Of a stretch of DNA of 64,000 bases, positions 23,188-35,709 are shown in pieces. The position numbers and the translations under genes were made by a program. Source of the stretch: Wolfiporia cocos (taxonomy: Eukaryota > Basidiomycota > Agaricomycetes > Polyporales > Phaeolaceae); assembly GCA_029448655.1 (NCBI GenBank), contig JACCLO010000009.1:186001-250000 (forward strand), read 5' to 3'. The stretch's first letter is position 1; each line of letters starts with the position of its first letter. Under the pieces are notes generated by a model. The model worked only from the letters and a program-made list of their open reading frames with translations, was not told the origin of the DNA and did no database searches.

Positions 23188-26100
23188 ATGGGACCAAAGG
23201 GGCGCGTTATTATCCCCAAGGAGAAGGTGGTACATGTTGTGCGGAAGGAGCGACGCAACTTTCATGGAATAACTTATATTCCTATTCCAAAAGAACGGAA
23301 CAGGCCACCTGAAGGCCCAAGGAACTCCTCTCCATCAAAGTCACCTGGCAAGGTCGGCAGCAATGTTGTTGAGGATTGTGGAGGAGGAATGGACTTTCTG
23401 CCTGTCTCGGAGAGTGTGCGGAGACAACAGTGTAAGGTGCGGTATCCACTATGTTGAGGTGGAGGAAGTTGCAGCCATGGAGGTCGCGGTCGCGGTGGTC
23501 GCGGTCGCGGTGGTCGTGGTGGTCGCGGCGGTCGCGATGGTCACAGTTGTAGAGGTCGCAGAGGTTGCGGTCATGACAGCATCCATTATTCAGGCTGTAA
23601 TTAATGTTTGGAATCATTTTAGACTCAGAATGATTTCCTACGGGATTGGCTGCCCCATCGGGATGCATACCTGGCTATACTACTCGACTCTGATGCTCCA
23701 CCAGACCCAAGGATATGCTCAAAGTGTGGCACACGGCAGGGCGATTGGCAATGTCTAGAATGCTTTGGTCGACCGGTGACATGCATCGACTGCTGTCAGC
23801 TAGTGCATCTGCAGCATCCGTTCCATCGAGTCCAAAAGTGGGGCGGTCGCTTTTTTGTTCGCTCCTCACTACACGAGGTTGGGATCAAGCTTGAGCTGGG
23901 GCATGCTGGAAGGCGGTGTCCATATCACATTTCTGGTGAAACTCTGATGGAAATGGAGAAGGAGGGGGAGGACGACGACGACGACGACGACGACCAGGGG
24001 GCTGAGGCGGAGAGGGAGGAGTACACCTTGTGCACAGAATCAAGCCCATTCCGAGGCACCGGTCGGAACGGCAGCATGTTGACGGTCGTGGATATGACGG
24101 GCATTCACCATCTGGATGTCAACTGGTGTGGATGTGAAAACTGCCCACCACGTGACCAGCAGCTGCTTGCAATGGGACTGTATCCGGCGAGTACACTGCA
24201 GCCACAGACCGCCTTCACATTCCGGGTGCTTGATGACTATCTATTGACGAACAAAGAATGCAAGACGTCTGCCATGAGCTACTACAGCCGGCTCCGTCGG
24301 GTGACGGACAATGCTTTCCCACAGCGGGTACCGGTACGTAAATCAAATAATACCAGCATTCTAGGTGGAGATGACAATTGGATTACAGGATAGGTACCGG
24401 GAGCTGCTGAGGGTATCACGACAGTGGAGGAATCTAAAGTACCGGAAGTGGCATGGATTTGGACATGACCTTGGACGGAAGGTTGGCTCGGGAGATCTGG
24501 CAATCTTCTGTGCAGCCTGTCCGCAGCCTGGGGTCAATCTACAAGATGAATGGGAGCAGGATACAGACCAGTGCGTAACCCCTATTTTTGAAGGCCAAAC
24601 CTCTGAGGTGCTCCAGATGGAAGTACAGCAGAAGCATGGTGATGGACGGTAACTTTACTGCAGAGCACCTAAGAACAAGGCGGCCAGACGATGATGTGTG
24701 GCTGGGAGATGGGCATGGGTTCATGGTAGCAGAGGCGAGATACAAGATTCATTTGGCAGCGGCCAAGGAGAGCAAACAGGTGAAGCGATCTCACATGCCA
24801 GATAGAGATCATGGGGAAAGGGGCATTTCATGGTCGACAAAGGGCATTGGGAGCACCTAGGCAGGGAGATTCGAGTTGTGCTTTGGGAGCAGGGAGTACT
24901 GTTGTGGCAGCTGTGGAGATTGCACAGAGTGAGGATGAGGTGGTTGCAGCCGCTGGCTGCTGAGGCTGCAGAGGTTGTGGCAGTCGCGATGGTCGTGGTG
25001 GTCGCGGTGGTCGCGGTCGCGGAGGTCACGAATGCCGCGGAGGTTGTGGTCGCGGTGGTCGCGATGGTCGCGGTGGTCGCGATGGTCGCGGTGGTCGCGA
25101 TGGTCGCGGTGGTCGCGATGGTCGCGGTGGTCGCGATGGTCGCGGTGGTCGCGATGGTCGCGGTGGTCGCGATGGTCGCGGTGGTCGCGATGGTCGCGGT
25201 GGTCGCGATGGTCGCGGTGGTCGCGATGGTCGCGGTGGTCGCGGTCGCGGTGGTTGTCGTTGCAGCTGTTGTTGCCTCTCGTGGTATTGGGCATGCTGAC
25301 AATTGTTCTCAGAGGTCAACGTGCCACGATCATCGTGCTGTAAATCAGGCCAATGCAGACAGGCACAATCTGGAAGCAACTGGAATTGGGGCTGCTGCTT
25401 GTGGCCGTCACGGATGCTTCTTTCCTCACTCGGTTGTTGACTTTCAGAAGGGGGAACGGTGAGCTATTTCCCAACCATCAGAGCTGTCACAAACCCCAGT
25501 TCCAGACAGATGAACATGGATTATGTGCTCAGCCAGGCTGCGACATCCATGAAAGGTATGCGGAAGGTGCTGCTGATGTATGACATTATGTGCCAGTATC
25601 GGGTCCATCTTCAAGACCGTTTCCGTGACAATCCGTACTTGAGCATTCCAGATGGCCTCCAGATACAGGGAGGGATTGGGCAGTTTCATGTTCATGGACA
25701 TCAGTCCGAGTGTTATCCCAGATATTCCCCTGCATTCATGGAAGGTGCCGGACAGTTGGATGGGGAGGTCATCGAGACCTTGTGGGCTCCTCTCAATAAC
25801 ATTTCAGGAAGTACAAGAGGCATGAGCACAGCTCACCGTAGGGAGGTCATTGACGACCACATGAACGACTCGAACTGGAAGAAGATGACCGGGCTGGGTG
25901 GGTAGAGCCTGTTGACATCCACCGTGACCGTCTCATCATATGGCTGTGCAGTGCCCTCATTGGCCCGGAAGTGGAAGAAAGCCGTTGACGGGGTCATCAG
26001 CAGCACAAATGAGCTCAACGACCTGGAGACTGCAGCAAGCGACACAAAGCTCGCGGAGTGGAGATCTGCTGCAGAAAATGCACAGACACGACGGCACCAA

Positions 26101-27395
26101 GAAATTTCTGCCATGGACATTTACAATGTTCAGTTTGACAAGGGTGAGCGGTCGATCACCTCTATGCTGTCCGTGGTGTGAACACTTGGTTGCTTCCAGC
26201 TCCAACCAGGCAGGCCATCCAGCTGAAGATGATGAAGGAGGAGTCCCAAGGGAAAAAAGGGCGAGGTGTCACTGCATGGCTTTCAATGGGAATGAAGGCA
26301 CAGGAGAAGCAGTGGGTTTTCATGTTGGATGGCTCTTGCCTTGGATGACACTTGACAGGCTGGAGCTTTGTGAGGTGTCAAGGCGGTTGCAAGGGAAGCG
26401 CATGCTGTCGGACCGGTTGAAACTTGAAGAAAAGCGACAGGTTCTACAACGTCAAATAGAGGCATTCGAGGCCAAGGCCCTTGGAGTCCTTCCTGGAATA
26501 GATGAGGAAGATGGGGGCCGCGATATGTACAGGGGCGATGATTGGATGGATGAAGAAGATGATGATGAGCTGGATGCAGAATTGGTAGATGGTGAGGAAG
26601 GTGAGGACGGTGATGAAGAGGTAGAAGCCAAGCCAGAGGAGTCGTGCCTTTCATTACCTTCACAGCTCGGGGCATCAGCAATCGAGAGAAGAGGATGGGG
26701 GCACATCGCTGAGGTGGAGCTACAGCTACGGCAAGGACAGGCCAATGATGCCCTGCATGAGATCCGAGTGGCGATCGGACACAAGTCATTCCTGTTCCGG
26801 AACAGAGTGAGGCCATCCAACAGCCAGCAAACAAAGACACGGGCATGGGGCGAAGTGCAGGTGGTGGCCAAGATGGTGGCTCGACACGCACGGGTCTATA
26901 CACAGGCAAGACGGGCAATGGAACGGCTCGGGGCCAACGGGGATATACTGGCAAAGTACAAGGTTCTCAAGCCACAAGACCTCAAGACAATCACTCACAT
27001 AATGGACAACACAGTCCAGGGCATGCACAACCAGCCCATGTCCTGGATCTGGGCGGTGGATGTGGCAGGGGACACCAGCCAGTCTGACTGGTTGGCTGAA
27101 TGTGAGTCTCCAAGCTGTCCTGGTCAGCACGTCCACCTATTGATGTGAGCTGAAAGTGCAACGGGTGAACTGGCTAAGGACCAAGGCAAGAAATGATAGA
27201 TGGAAAGAGGAGCATGCCATCGTGCTGGCAGAGATGAATTGGACGGTGAGATATTTTGAGAAGAGGGCGAGGGATTGGCAGGAGATAGCAGATGGAACAG
27301 CCCAACGAGGAGCAGAGGCATATGCTTTTCAACAGCAGGCAATGTGGGTAGAGATGGCTCAGTCTGCAGCTAGCACATTCAAGGGCCACACATAA
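23188..27395 (+). CDS. KDZ transposase with CxC2-type cysteine cluster (1042 aa)
   Basis: Ten exons join without frame break or stop: 23188-23436, 23623-24333, 24389-24570, 24617-24779, 25313-25458, 25506-25897, 25952-26143, 26200-26311, 26359-27101, 27157-27395. Most introns are 46-56 nt; two are long (186 and 533 nt) and hold GGTCGCGG arrays. Around residues 115-155 lies the cysteine/histidine cluster (ICSKCG, CLECFG, CIDCCQ, HPFHRV) typical of KDZ-associated CxC2 domains. The RNase H-fold core has candidate acidic residues D391 (VMDGNF), D510 (LMYDIMCQY) and E571 (LDGEVIETLW), with ATGIGAAACGRHG between the first two. The C-terminal part (LRQGQANDALHEIR, RVNWLRTKARNDRW) is also family-like. 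It should mobilise the element by cutting at the inverted repeats. The intact frame suggests recent activity. Confidence 0.9.
23478..23575. repeat. GGTCGCGG array in intron 1 of the KDZ transposase
   Basis: Short array of GGTCGCGGTCGCGGT units inside the 186-nt intron 23437-23622. Confidence 0.8.
24980..25258. repeat. GGTCGCGATGGTCGCGGT array in the long transposase intron
   Basis: About a dozen near-perfect 18-bp units (GGTCGCGATGGTCGCGGT) inside the 533-nt intron 24780-25312. It gives long spurious frames on both strands. Each unit contains two CpG-rich TCGCG cores. Confidence 0.85.
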
Positions 27396-27654
27396 ATAGG
27401 AAAAGCCATGAGGAGTTTCACTTGTATATGAGCACCGGAAAATACATCCAAAATGAGTCTGAGAACCAGGGATCATGAAACAAGGTCTCAGCTTCAACCA
27501 AAGCAGATGTGGCTTTCAATCTCAATTCGCATAACATAAAGAAGCCTTGGTCAGGACATGTACATAAGGAGAACAGTTCTGTATACATAGGCACCATATC
27601 AACCTCTACTGCTACTAGAATGACCTGCATCGCAGCCACAGAGATATCACCATG

Positions 27655-27960
27655 GATCTCCACGACCCCCGCGACTGCCGCCCGCGACCCTCACGACCCT
27701 GTTTCACGACCCTCGCGACCACCGCGACCTCCTTCCGCGACCACCGCGACCGCCGCGACCACCGCGGCCACCGCGACTGCTGCAGCCCCGCGACTGCCAC
27801 CCGCGACCCTCGCGACCTTGTTTCGCGACCCTCGCGACCACCGTGACCTCCTTCCGCGACCACCGCGACCACCGCGACCACCGCGGCCACCGCAACCTTC
27901 GCGATCCTCGCGGCCTCATTTCGCGACCTCCGCGATCTCCGTGACCTCCCTCTGCGACCT
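27655..27960. repeat. CCGCGACC array between KDZ transposase and TET/JBP genes
   Basis: Imperfect CCACCGCGACC/CCCTCGCGACC units fill the space between the convergent 3' ends of the transposase (27395) and the dioxygenase (27961). It may lie in both 3' UTRs. Confidence 0.8.
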
Positions 27961-29292
27961 TCACAGCCCCTGCAACATCAAAAGTGCCTCCACATGGTCC
28001 GTCTTGCACCAGCCGGCCGCCTCCACATGCATGCTAGCATGCACACTGTCCCTCATGAAGTAAGCATAACATAACCTGTCACCTTCATACTTCATCAATG
28101 AATGTCGAACTGCTGTGCCACAGAGGGCAATCACAGTTCCAGGTCCATCTTTGATTGAAATGTTGGCTCCATGTAGGTCGAGGGACGCATTGTGGTAGGA
28201 ACCGATGCTGGCAAGCAGATCGTACCATTGCATGCGACTTTTCGAGTCGCGGTGAGCCGGGGTGACACGATTGCTTATGATCTGTGCCCCATTGAATATG
28301 GAAGCCCACCGTTTTAAGGTATCCTTCAGCTCCCCATTCTGTGCAAGTCGTCTCATGCACTCCTGCCCCGCCGCATGCAGGTCAGGGTGCATGACCGCCA
28401 TCATTCCGGAGAGAATGGCGGACGACTCTTGTATGTCGCGGAGCCACTCATCGCCTGCCTGCTTGTTCTTGTCTCTGAGGCTGGCAGAGATGTAGATTGG
28501 ATCATTCAGTCCCTGATGTGGACAGTTGATTGAGGAGAGCAGGTGTAAGCATCAAGAGGACTTACTTCATGTCCTTGGTGGTGCCACCCAGGGGAGAGGT
28601 TGACGACACCGGAATTAAGCTCGAGCTGGCTCCATTCTCTGAAATACCGTCTGTCTGTTCTCCAACTTGTGCTCCTTGACGGCTCTTCTGCACTATCATC
28701 TGGGGTGTTCTTAAATTTGAGCTGCTGGTTGAGATGTATTGTTGCAGCCTTCATCAATATCTGTGAGGGAGATTTAGTGTTTGTCAACACATTTCTACAT
28801 GCACACATACCTGACGCCTCTCTGAGAGCACAAATGGCAAGCACCATGCGAGGATCTTCTTGTGCTCATCCATAATGATGGACGGACGAGAAATCTCAAG
28901 CGGGGGTCCCTGCTGCACAGGACCCCACTTCCTTTCAAGCCGAAGCTCCAACATATCATTGGTACCACTTGGCCTGCTCCCAAGCATGTCTGTGTACCTG
29001 TCAATGTCCCAGGGTACAGACACTATGAGGTCCACACCAGCAGGGTTACAGCAGCTAAAATGCTAGGAGTGAAGGATGGTCACACACCTTTGTTGGCAAA
29101 TGCCAATGCCAACTTCTCTGCAATGCTAGTGCACTCTACCACCAGCGCACAGGACATGTAGAGTGACGCTGGAACATGTGGGATGGCCGGATGTTCGCCC
29201 CGGATGCACCGAGTGAAATAGACAAAAAGTGATCGGAAATATGATGCACACAGAGCCTCCAACTCAAGTCCAGTGACAGGTGATGAGCTCAT
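27961..29292 (-). CDS. TET/JBP-family 2-oxoglutarate/Fe(II) dioxygenase (387 aa)
   Basis: Four exons join in frame: 29088-29292, 28811-29022, 28566-28760 and 27961-28512 (1164 nt), with introns of 65, 50 and 53 nt. TET/JBP enzymes oxidise 5-methylcytosine (or thymine) in DNA using Fe(II) and 2-oxoglutarate. The double-stranded beta-helix core is in exon 4: iron ligands H291 and D293 (TPAHRDSKSR), distal H341 (AVRHSL), and R350 (EGDRLCYAYFMR) as the likely 2-oxoglutarate contact. Upstream are KWGPVQQGP, DEHKKILAWCLP and NLSPGWHHQGH, which fit the N-terminal part of fungal members. It is short for the family but complete. It converges on the KDZ transposase and diverges from the RGG gene. Substrate is inferred from the family. 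Confidence 0.85.
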
Positions 29293-29327
29293 GATTGGAT
29301 ATTAATTCAGTGGAAAAGCAGCAGGGT

Positions 29328-29402
29328 TGCAGAGGTCGCGGAGGTCGCGGAGGTCGCGGAGGTCGCGGAGGTCGCGGGTGGAAGGGGTCGCGGAGGTCGT
29401 GG
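29328..29402. repeat. GAGGTCGCG array between the divergent TET/JBP and RGG genes
   Basis: Seven or so 9-bp units (GAGGTCGCG) begin 35 bp upstream of the TET/JBP start codon, within the 547-bp divergent intergenic region. Position suggests a possible promoter role. Confidence 0.75.
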
Positions 29403-29839
29403 AGAGAGGCAGCGGTGCGCATTGCAAACACGCTGCTGCCATGCACACCAATGCTCTCTCGCACTCTCGCGCGTTCCGTCCACAAATGTGGTGCACAGTG
29501 TCTACAATGTGCACTAATCTCGATCTGGGCCGAATGCGGTTAGCGCGCACCAGAGCACCGGTAGCGCCAGCCTGAAACAGCATTGTATTGCCCATTTCGG
29601 ATTAGCCACCGAGTCGAATCTCCGATCGCACTCCATACGGTTAGCGCCACAAGTCGGCCCGGGACTATCAGGGCAATCTCATTGGTTTACAGATAATGCC
29701 CATGTGCTCCGGTGCCTCTGGCCGAGTTGGGGAGTCTGTTAGCTGTTGTCGCCTCTGCCCTGCTCTCAATTTACAGCTGCCTGTGATCTGCTTGTGATCC
29801 TCCTGCATTCTCCTTGCCCTGCTACATTCCTGTAATACA

Positions 29840-32800
29840 ATGGCAAAGCACGACAAAGCGAGCTCTGCGCCGCCTCTAACAGAGGCACAAAAAGCGGTGG
29901 TCGCGACCAAGCTGCACGACTATCAGCAAGCGGCAACATATTCGGTGGAAAGAACGGAAATCTCAAACTCCCTCACTCAGGAGCTAAAAAGCAAGTTTGA
30001 GGACCTGGCAGAGGTGGAGGACTCAGTATTAGCAGCGGTGAGTGGGTCTCCTGCATGTGAAGCATTACAGCCTTATGCTCGGCCACAGAAAGTGAGGGAA
30101 TGGCTGAGGAACCATTCAAAAGCAATCGGAGGCCAGTCATCAAAAGAGGAAGTCCAAATTGGCAAGAAGCTTTCAATGTGGAGACTGTGGGCCAAGGAGC
30201 ATCCAGACGAGGTGAAGGTTCGACAGGCAAAGCTCATGGCAGAGTCGAACGAGGAAACCAAGGATCAGGTTGTTTTCTGGGGCAGGGCGGGAACGGAGCT
30301 TTGGGGTGAGCTGACGAAGGAGCAGCAAGAGGAGTTTGAGGGACAGGTTAAGAGTCGTGAAGGGACAATGGCAGCTGTACAGCCAAAGTGAGTAGCTGCA
30401 TGTTTCTGTGACCGCGACCTCCGCGACACTCGCAACCGCGACACTCGCGACACTCGCGGCCTCCGCGGCCTCCGCGACCGCGACTCCCACGACCTTTGCG
30501 ACTCTCGCGACTCTCGCGATCGCGACCTTCTCGGCTGCGACTCTCGCGATCGCGACCTTCTCGGCTGCGACTCTCGCGAGTGCTGCAACTGCAACTCACG
30601 TGGCTGCCCCATTTCCATTCATCATGACTGACAATCTTCCATAGCAAAGTAAATAGGAAGATGCATAGTTGGTGCAAGGCGTTCGCAGACCAAATGGCAA
30701 CTGAGCTTGGTGTCCGAACGCTCGTGTTGACGGCATACCCCAAGGACAACCAAGCCTATGTTGAGCTGTGAGTTTAAAATCACTAGGGTCACCCCAGAGC
30801 TCATTCCTTGGCAGTCATGACTTTAATGATGCCTTTGACTCGGCCCCTTCATTTAAAGACAGGGCCGAGTGGGAGAATGACCTGTGGGGGCAATGGAAGG
30901 CATACAGTCATGAGGTGATTCTCGACAAGAAGACGTCCCAAGGATCTGATGAGGAAGATGACTCAGGAGACTCGGATGATGACAGGAAGTTTTCCTTGCC
31001 CATGGACGATGAGGGATTGCCAATCTTGCCTCCGTATAATCCAAGAAAGCGGCTCCGTCTAGCTAGAATGCGGCAAATTATCAGATTGTTCCTTAACAGA
31101 CATTACCGTGAGTGGGTCCTCCTCATAAAGTTATAATTAGATTGCTGAGCTGCAAATAGAGCTGGCCTGTGGAGCATCTGACCGTGCCTGTCCCTGGGGC
31201 TTGATGGCAAGTGAGCCTGAGAGCTTCTTTGACGATGCCATGATGCCGCACGGTATTTCCCTTGCCGAGCCACATCACATGAGAAAGGAGGACTGCATTG
31301 CCATCCTACAGCACTGGGAGGATGCCAAGAGTGGCAGGAGCGGTGCGGTCCTCTTCCGATTCAAGAAATACACAACCGCCTACAGGAACAATCCGAAGCA
31401 TGAGCTCCGCAATGCCATCTACAGGAACCTACCGAGTAGTGTGCCCCCAGCAAAGAAGCCCCAGACCAAAGAATATGTCGAGATTGATGAGGCTGGACCT
31501 GGAAGCAGCATGGCAGCTGGAGGACCTTCTGTCAGTGGGACACAGGCACTGAGAAGGAGTGAAAATGATGATGAGCAGATGGACGGTGGCCTTGCCAAAA
31601 ATGAAGTAGGTCGCGAAACTCGTGGCCGCAGCAGTCGCGGAGGTCGCGGAGGTCGCGGAGGTCGCGGAGGTCGCGGAGGTCGCGGAGGTCGCGGAGGTCG
31701 CGGAGGTCGCGGAGGTCGCGGAGGTCGCGGAGGTCGCGGAGGTCGCGGAGGTCGCGGAGGTCGCGGAGGTCGCGGAGGTCGCGGAGGTCGCGGAGGTCGC
31801 GGAGGTCGCGGAGGTCGCGGGGAAGATCGCGGTGGCCAAGACAAGTCCAACGAAGATGTCAATGCCTCAAGTGACAGTGACCCCAACATGGCCATGAATC
31901 GTCCTCACCAATGGACACAATCTGAGCCTCTCACATTGTCAGGAAAGGGAAAAGGTCGTGCACGCATCACCATCACTGACTGGGTCGACAATTGGGGTGC
32001 CACCGACCAAAGCGACAATCCCGAAAATATCCGTCATCTCCCTCCAGTGTGGGCTCTCATGAGTCCAACCCGCCGACAAAACTATCTCCTTGCTCTTGGC
32101 ACTGGGGAATCATACAAGACCATGGTGGTGAAGTGCTCCGAGCTCATCGTATGAATGTCCTCCTTGATTGTCTCCCACCACTGACCCTTGGTGTTCAGGG
32201 AAGCCAGGTACTTTTCAGCAAAGATGAAGATGGTCCTCATTGGGCATCCTGGACCTGGGAGCATCACAGAAGGGCTGACATTCATGGTCCCTCTGGACTT
32301 GACGAAGTTGCCTACTGGCTTCGACATGATCAGCCCATGAAGGACGATGAATGCAAGTTGACTTCTGACAAGGCATTGATCCAGCGCATCGTATTGACGA
32401 TCGGCATCCTCTACCGGGAGATGGAGGATGCTCAATTTGTTTGGGTCGAGCCAGATGTCCCTAGGGAAGGGGCGCCTCAATACCTCATCGACAGCCAGAT
32501 TACGATGGATTCTAACCCCGAAGGCATTTCCATTGGAGCTTTGGACATGCTGGTGTCTGTCATGATCAGATTGCTTGATGGGAAGTCTGTTCTGGCCCCA
32601 TTGTGGCAGAATCCAGAGTTCCAATCCCTGTGGGATTTCTCATCTGATGATGAGGGTGGAGGTCAGGTCCTCGAGCAGAATTCGGATGCAAATGGAGTGG
32701 TAGAGGCCTTGGTGACCACTGACACTAGGGCTCACACAGATGTTGAGGGTATTGTAGAAGTTGAAGGGGATGTCACAGATGCTAGGGCAGAGGTTGTTGA

Positions 32801-33065
32801 GGGGGCAGGTAGGGTTGGAGATGGATCTGGAGATGCTGATGCTCAGAAAGAAGGCTCGGGTGGAGGGGAAGGAAGCAGTGCATCCACAGCACAACTGGGA
32901 GCCAAACGTCGGAGGGATATGGTGCGGATGAAAGGCGCAGTCGAGCCAGCACCGAAACGGCAGGCAACCCACAGGCGTGTCAAGCATGCTTCCAGATCGG
33001 ACACTGCAAGGTCTCCATCACCTCGCCGACTTAGATCTAAAAGGAAGGAAGGACACCATACATAG
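29840..33065 (+). CDS. KDZ-element protein with RGG-type repeat (922 aa), function unknown
   Basis: Six exons join in frame: 29840-30037, 30089-30387, 30645-30767, 30815-31107, 31160-32148, 32199-33065 (2769 nt). An N-terminal helical segment (residues ~67-160; KKLSMWRLWAKEHPDEV, WGELTKEQQEEF) looks somewhat like an HMG-box, but I am not sure. Then come an acidic linker, a Trp-rich middle, and at about residues 455-530 a GGRGGRG repeat made by a 9-bp GGAGGTCGC array. The C-terminal half is acidic and ends in a basic tail (ARSPSPRRLRSKRKEG) that could be a nuclear localisation signal. RGG repeats often bind nucleic acid. Intron 2 (257 nt) contains another CGCGACC array (30408-30590). The gene diverges from TET/JBP. 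Confidence 0.75.
30408..30590. repeat. CGCGACTCTCGCGA array in an intron of the RGG gene
   Basis: Units of CTCCGCGA, ACTCGCGA and CTCTCGCGATCGCGACC inside intron 30388-30644. Confidence 0.75.
31617..31830. repeat. 9-bp GGAGGTCGC array in an exon of the RGG gene
   Basis: About 20 near-perfect copies of GGAGGTCGC, in frame, read as Gly-Gly-Arg. The near-identity of units suggests recent expansion. The same motif forms non-coding arrays elsewhere in the element. Confidence 0.9.
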
Positions 33066-34333
33066 ATGTGGCATGTTGTTTGCTTGGTAGTTGGTGATTA
33101 GATCGCCTTGCTACTTAAATATTTGATGTGCCTAATTGCTGTACTGATCATAGAGAATACACTTTATCCTTACAATTATATGCAGACTGGTTTCATATCA
33201 GCAAGAATGGAGACAGGTTGGGGGTTTTGCTGTTAGAACAGTGTGGCAATGTGAGATCTGTGGATATATAGACCCACTGGTGGTATGACACTGCCATGCT
33301 ATACCAAACTGCTCCAAGCATCCATGTGAGAGATATCAAGCCGGGCCCTTCTCATCATGAAACAAAAGCAAATCCATAAGACTTCAGCATTTGCCTGGTT
33401 TCCTCCACCCTCATTGCCATTGCCGACAATGGCTAGCATTGAAGGAAGGCTGAATGAATAGCTCAGCAGTAATGGCCAACCTAAGATCTGGGCCACGGAC
33501 TTTGCTTGCAAGAACTATCGCGACCGCTGTGACCGTTGCGACCTCTTTGTGAGGGTCCTGAGGGTCGCGACCACCACGACCACGACCTCCGCGATCATGA
33601 CCTCCGCGGCTCTCGTGACCTCCGCGACCGCAACTCTCGCGACCTTTGTGACCGCAACACTCTTGACTCCTGTAAGGCTCAAGCCATATAATGCACATAC
33701 CAAGTATATGTTGTTCTTTATGAACACTATATACATGTATTTATAGGTGGCTGAGTACATGGTATATACATGGTATATAAAATGGTATACAGTTACTGTG
33801 AGTGCATTCAATATGTCTATGAGTAGACCTTCAGTAGACATATAATACTAATGGGATGCGGATGAGAAAGCCATGTTGTTCTTGCATGTTTCTTCAAGAA
33901 CTCCCAAAAGGTAGTGTGACAATCTATTGGCAATCGATTGATCTTTGCTATTGAATGCTGTATCAATAATGCCTTACTTTGTGTAGAGCTTCAATGAGCT
34001 TCCATTTGAGATCTCATGTTTAAGTGACAACTGACATCTGTGGTGAAGCCACAGATAAATAAGCTAGTGACAGATAGTGTATCTGACTGAAATATGTGTT
34101 CTACAGATTGTATGGTGCGACAATATATAAGACTTGGATATGATTATAGCTACACGACCACATGGATGTTGGGATATAATTTACAAACTCCAATTTACCC
34201 CCTTGTTCAGTAGAAAGTAAGATCTAATCAACGCTATACGTTGCCACATAGTGACCGCAACATTAGTCTCATGCAGATGAGGTCCCCATCATCTTGTGCA
34301 TTTAGTGCAATTTCCTGGACGTTCCTGCTGCTA
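33066..34333. other. Intergenic stretch with a decayed repeat and a CCGCGACC array
   Basis: 33395-33515 resembles 20760-20915. 33528-33665 is a degenerate CTCCGCGACC array. From 33666 to the mariner at 34334 I see no gene, only AT-rich sequence. Confidence 0.6.
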
Positions 34334-35709
34334 CAGTCCCAGACAAGCAAACTCCGCCAACTTGAGTAATGAATTTTCTATGCTCCCTAGGGTCTTAAAA
34401 ATAGTATAATCATGTATAATCATGCATTACTTGATAAAGAGTTGCAAGTTGTACGAGCTGATTCTCAAAAAAAAACCATTCTTAGTTTTTTGAGTCCAAA
34501 AAATTGGCAGTGACCTCAAAATAAGCGCTAAAATCTCGGAAAATATACCAATCGACTCCTTTTCATTGTCGCAATCTGATTGCATAATCAGAAATGGATT
34601 AATACTCCTATGTCATCCTCCATAAATCAATTATGGTGTGATAAGCACTACTACTGTGCATCAAACACAGCTTAGGGCGACATCCTAAACAGCCCAAAAA
34701 TACATCTGGCCTTTGAAATCATACTTGTCAGGCATCTACTGCTCATTTGAACCCAATACAATGCAATCATTCTGCTGGAGATATGCTTGTGTGATCCTGT
34801 GTTCTGAGCCCTAAAGGCAACTAAGGTACTGAAGCTCAGAGTGATGTCAAAGAGGAAGATACAACGAGTGGCACTGGAGTGGGTGAATGTAGTGATTGGG
34901 AAGAGCTTGACAATGAAGATTTCAGAACTTATCTTGCACAATGGGTTGAAGATGATCCAATGGATGATAAATCATGCTGCTCTTCCCCAAATGCTCTCTG
35001 GGCATCCAACATGAATGGTTTGGATGGAGGCAAGCAGCGCTCACAGTGAGACACATTTATTCCCATGTCTAACCCTGTCACTACCCTTAGGGGACTTCCT
35101 CAGAAGATGACAACACTGGCAGGTGAGCCAAAAGGCCTAAAACCAGTACTTGAAGGATAGATGTCAGCAAGCTCTGTGCAAAATGCTCCACAGTCTGTTC
35201 TTTTGAGAGCAAGAACTGTTGCATGGCACAGCTGCTAAGTCAGCAAGACAACTTCATGAATTAGCCATCAGTGCTTGAGACAATGATTCAAGAAGCCAGG
35301 CTATTGTGTTTTCTTGCCCAAGTTCCATTGTGAGCTTAACCCAATAGAAATGATCAGACATTTTATAAGTTGTTCCTGGCTAAGTTCTTATCAACTTGGG
35401 CTGATGGAGAAGGCAGCAGCATGGGCTGTGTGGGAGCAAAAAATGGCACCCCAGGTTTCTGAACAGGCAATTCAAGCTATAGAATTGAGTATGGAGTAGT
35501 CTACATATGTTTTTTTGTTGGGAGCCATTGGGCACCTATATGTTTTTTGGGGCGAAAATTTGGCGGTGACCCAAAAGTTGTGGGAAAAATATGAATGGGG
35601 CGGATTTGGATGTTTTCAGGCCTCCAGAGTTCAGATATGCACTCAGAATGTAGTAAAATCCTCTCAGAGATGCTGTACAAAAATTGCGGAGTTTGCTTGT
35701 CCGGGACTG
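34334..35709 (+). mobile_element. Degenerate Tc1/mariner-like element nested in the KDZ transposon
   Basis: 1376 bp bounded by TA on both sides and by inverted ends CAGTCCCRGACAAGCAAACT (matching for about 24 bp). A remnant of the transposase C-terminus is visible at 35314-35499: PKFHCELNPIEM, which carries the third acidic residue of the DDE_3-type catalytic triad. The rest of the frame is decayed. It lies between two cargo genes and does not disrupt them. Confidence 0.8.

Noticed and set aside
24721..25379. Long ORFs on both strands (HRD or RWS repeats)
   Set aside because: They run through the 18-bp array inside a 533-nt intron of the KDZ transposase; splicing at 24780 and 25312 restores the family-typical protein.
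31419..31895. Minus-strand proline-rich ORF (PPRPPRPP)
   Set aside because: Shadow of the in-frame GGRGGRG array of the plus-strand gene.
34334..35709. Mariner as a cargo gene of the KDZ element
   Set aside because: It has its own TA duplication and inverted ends and only a transposase remnant, so it is a later insertion.
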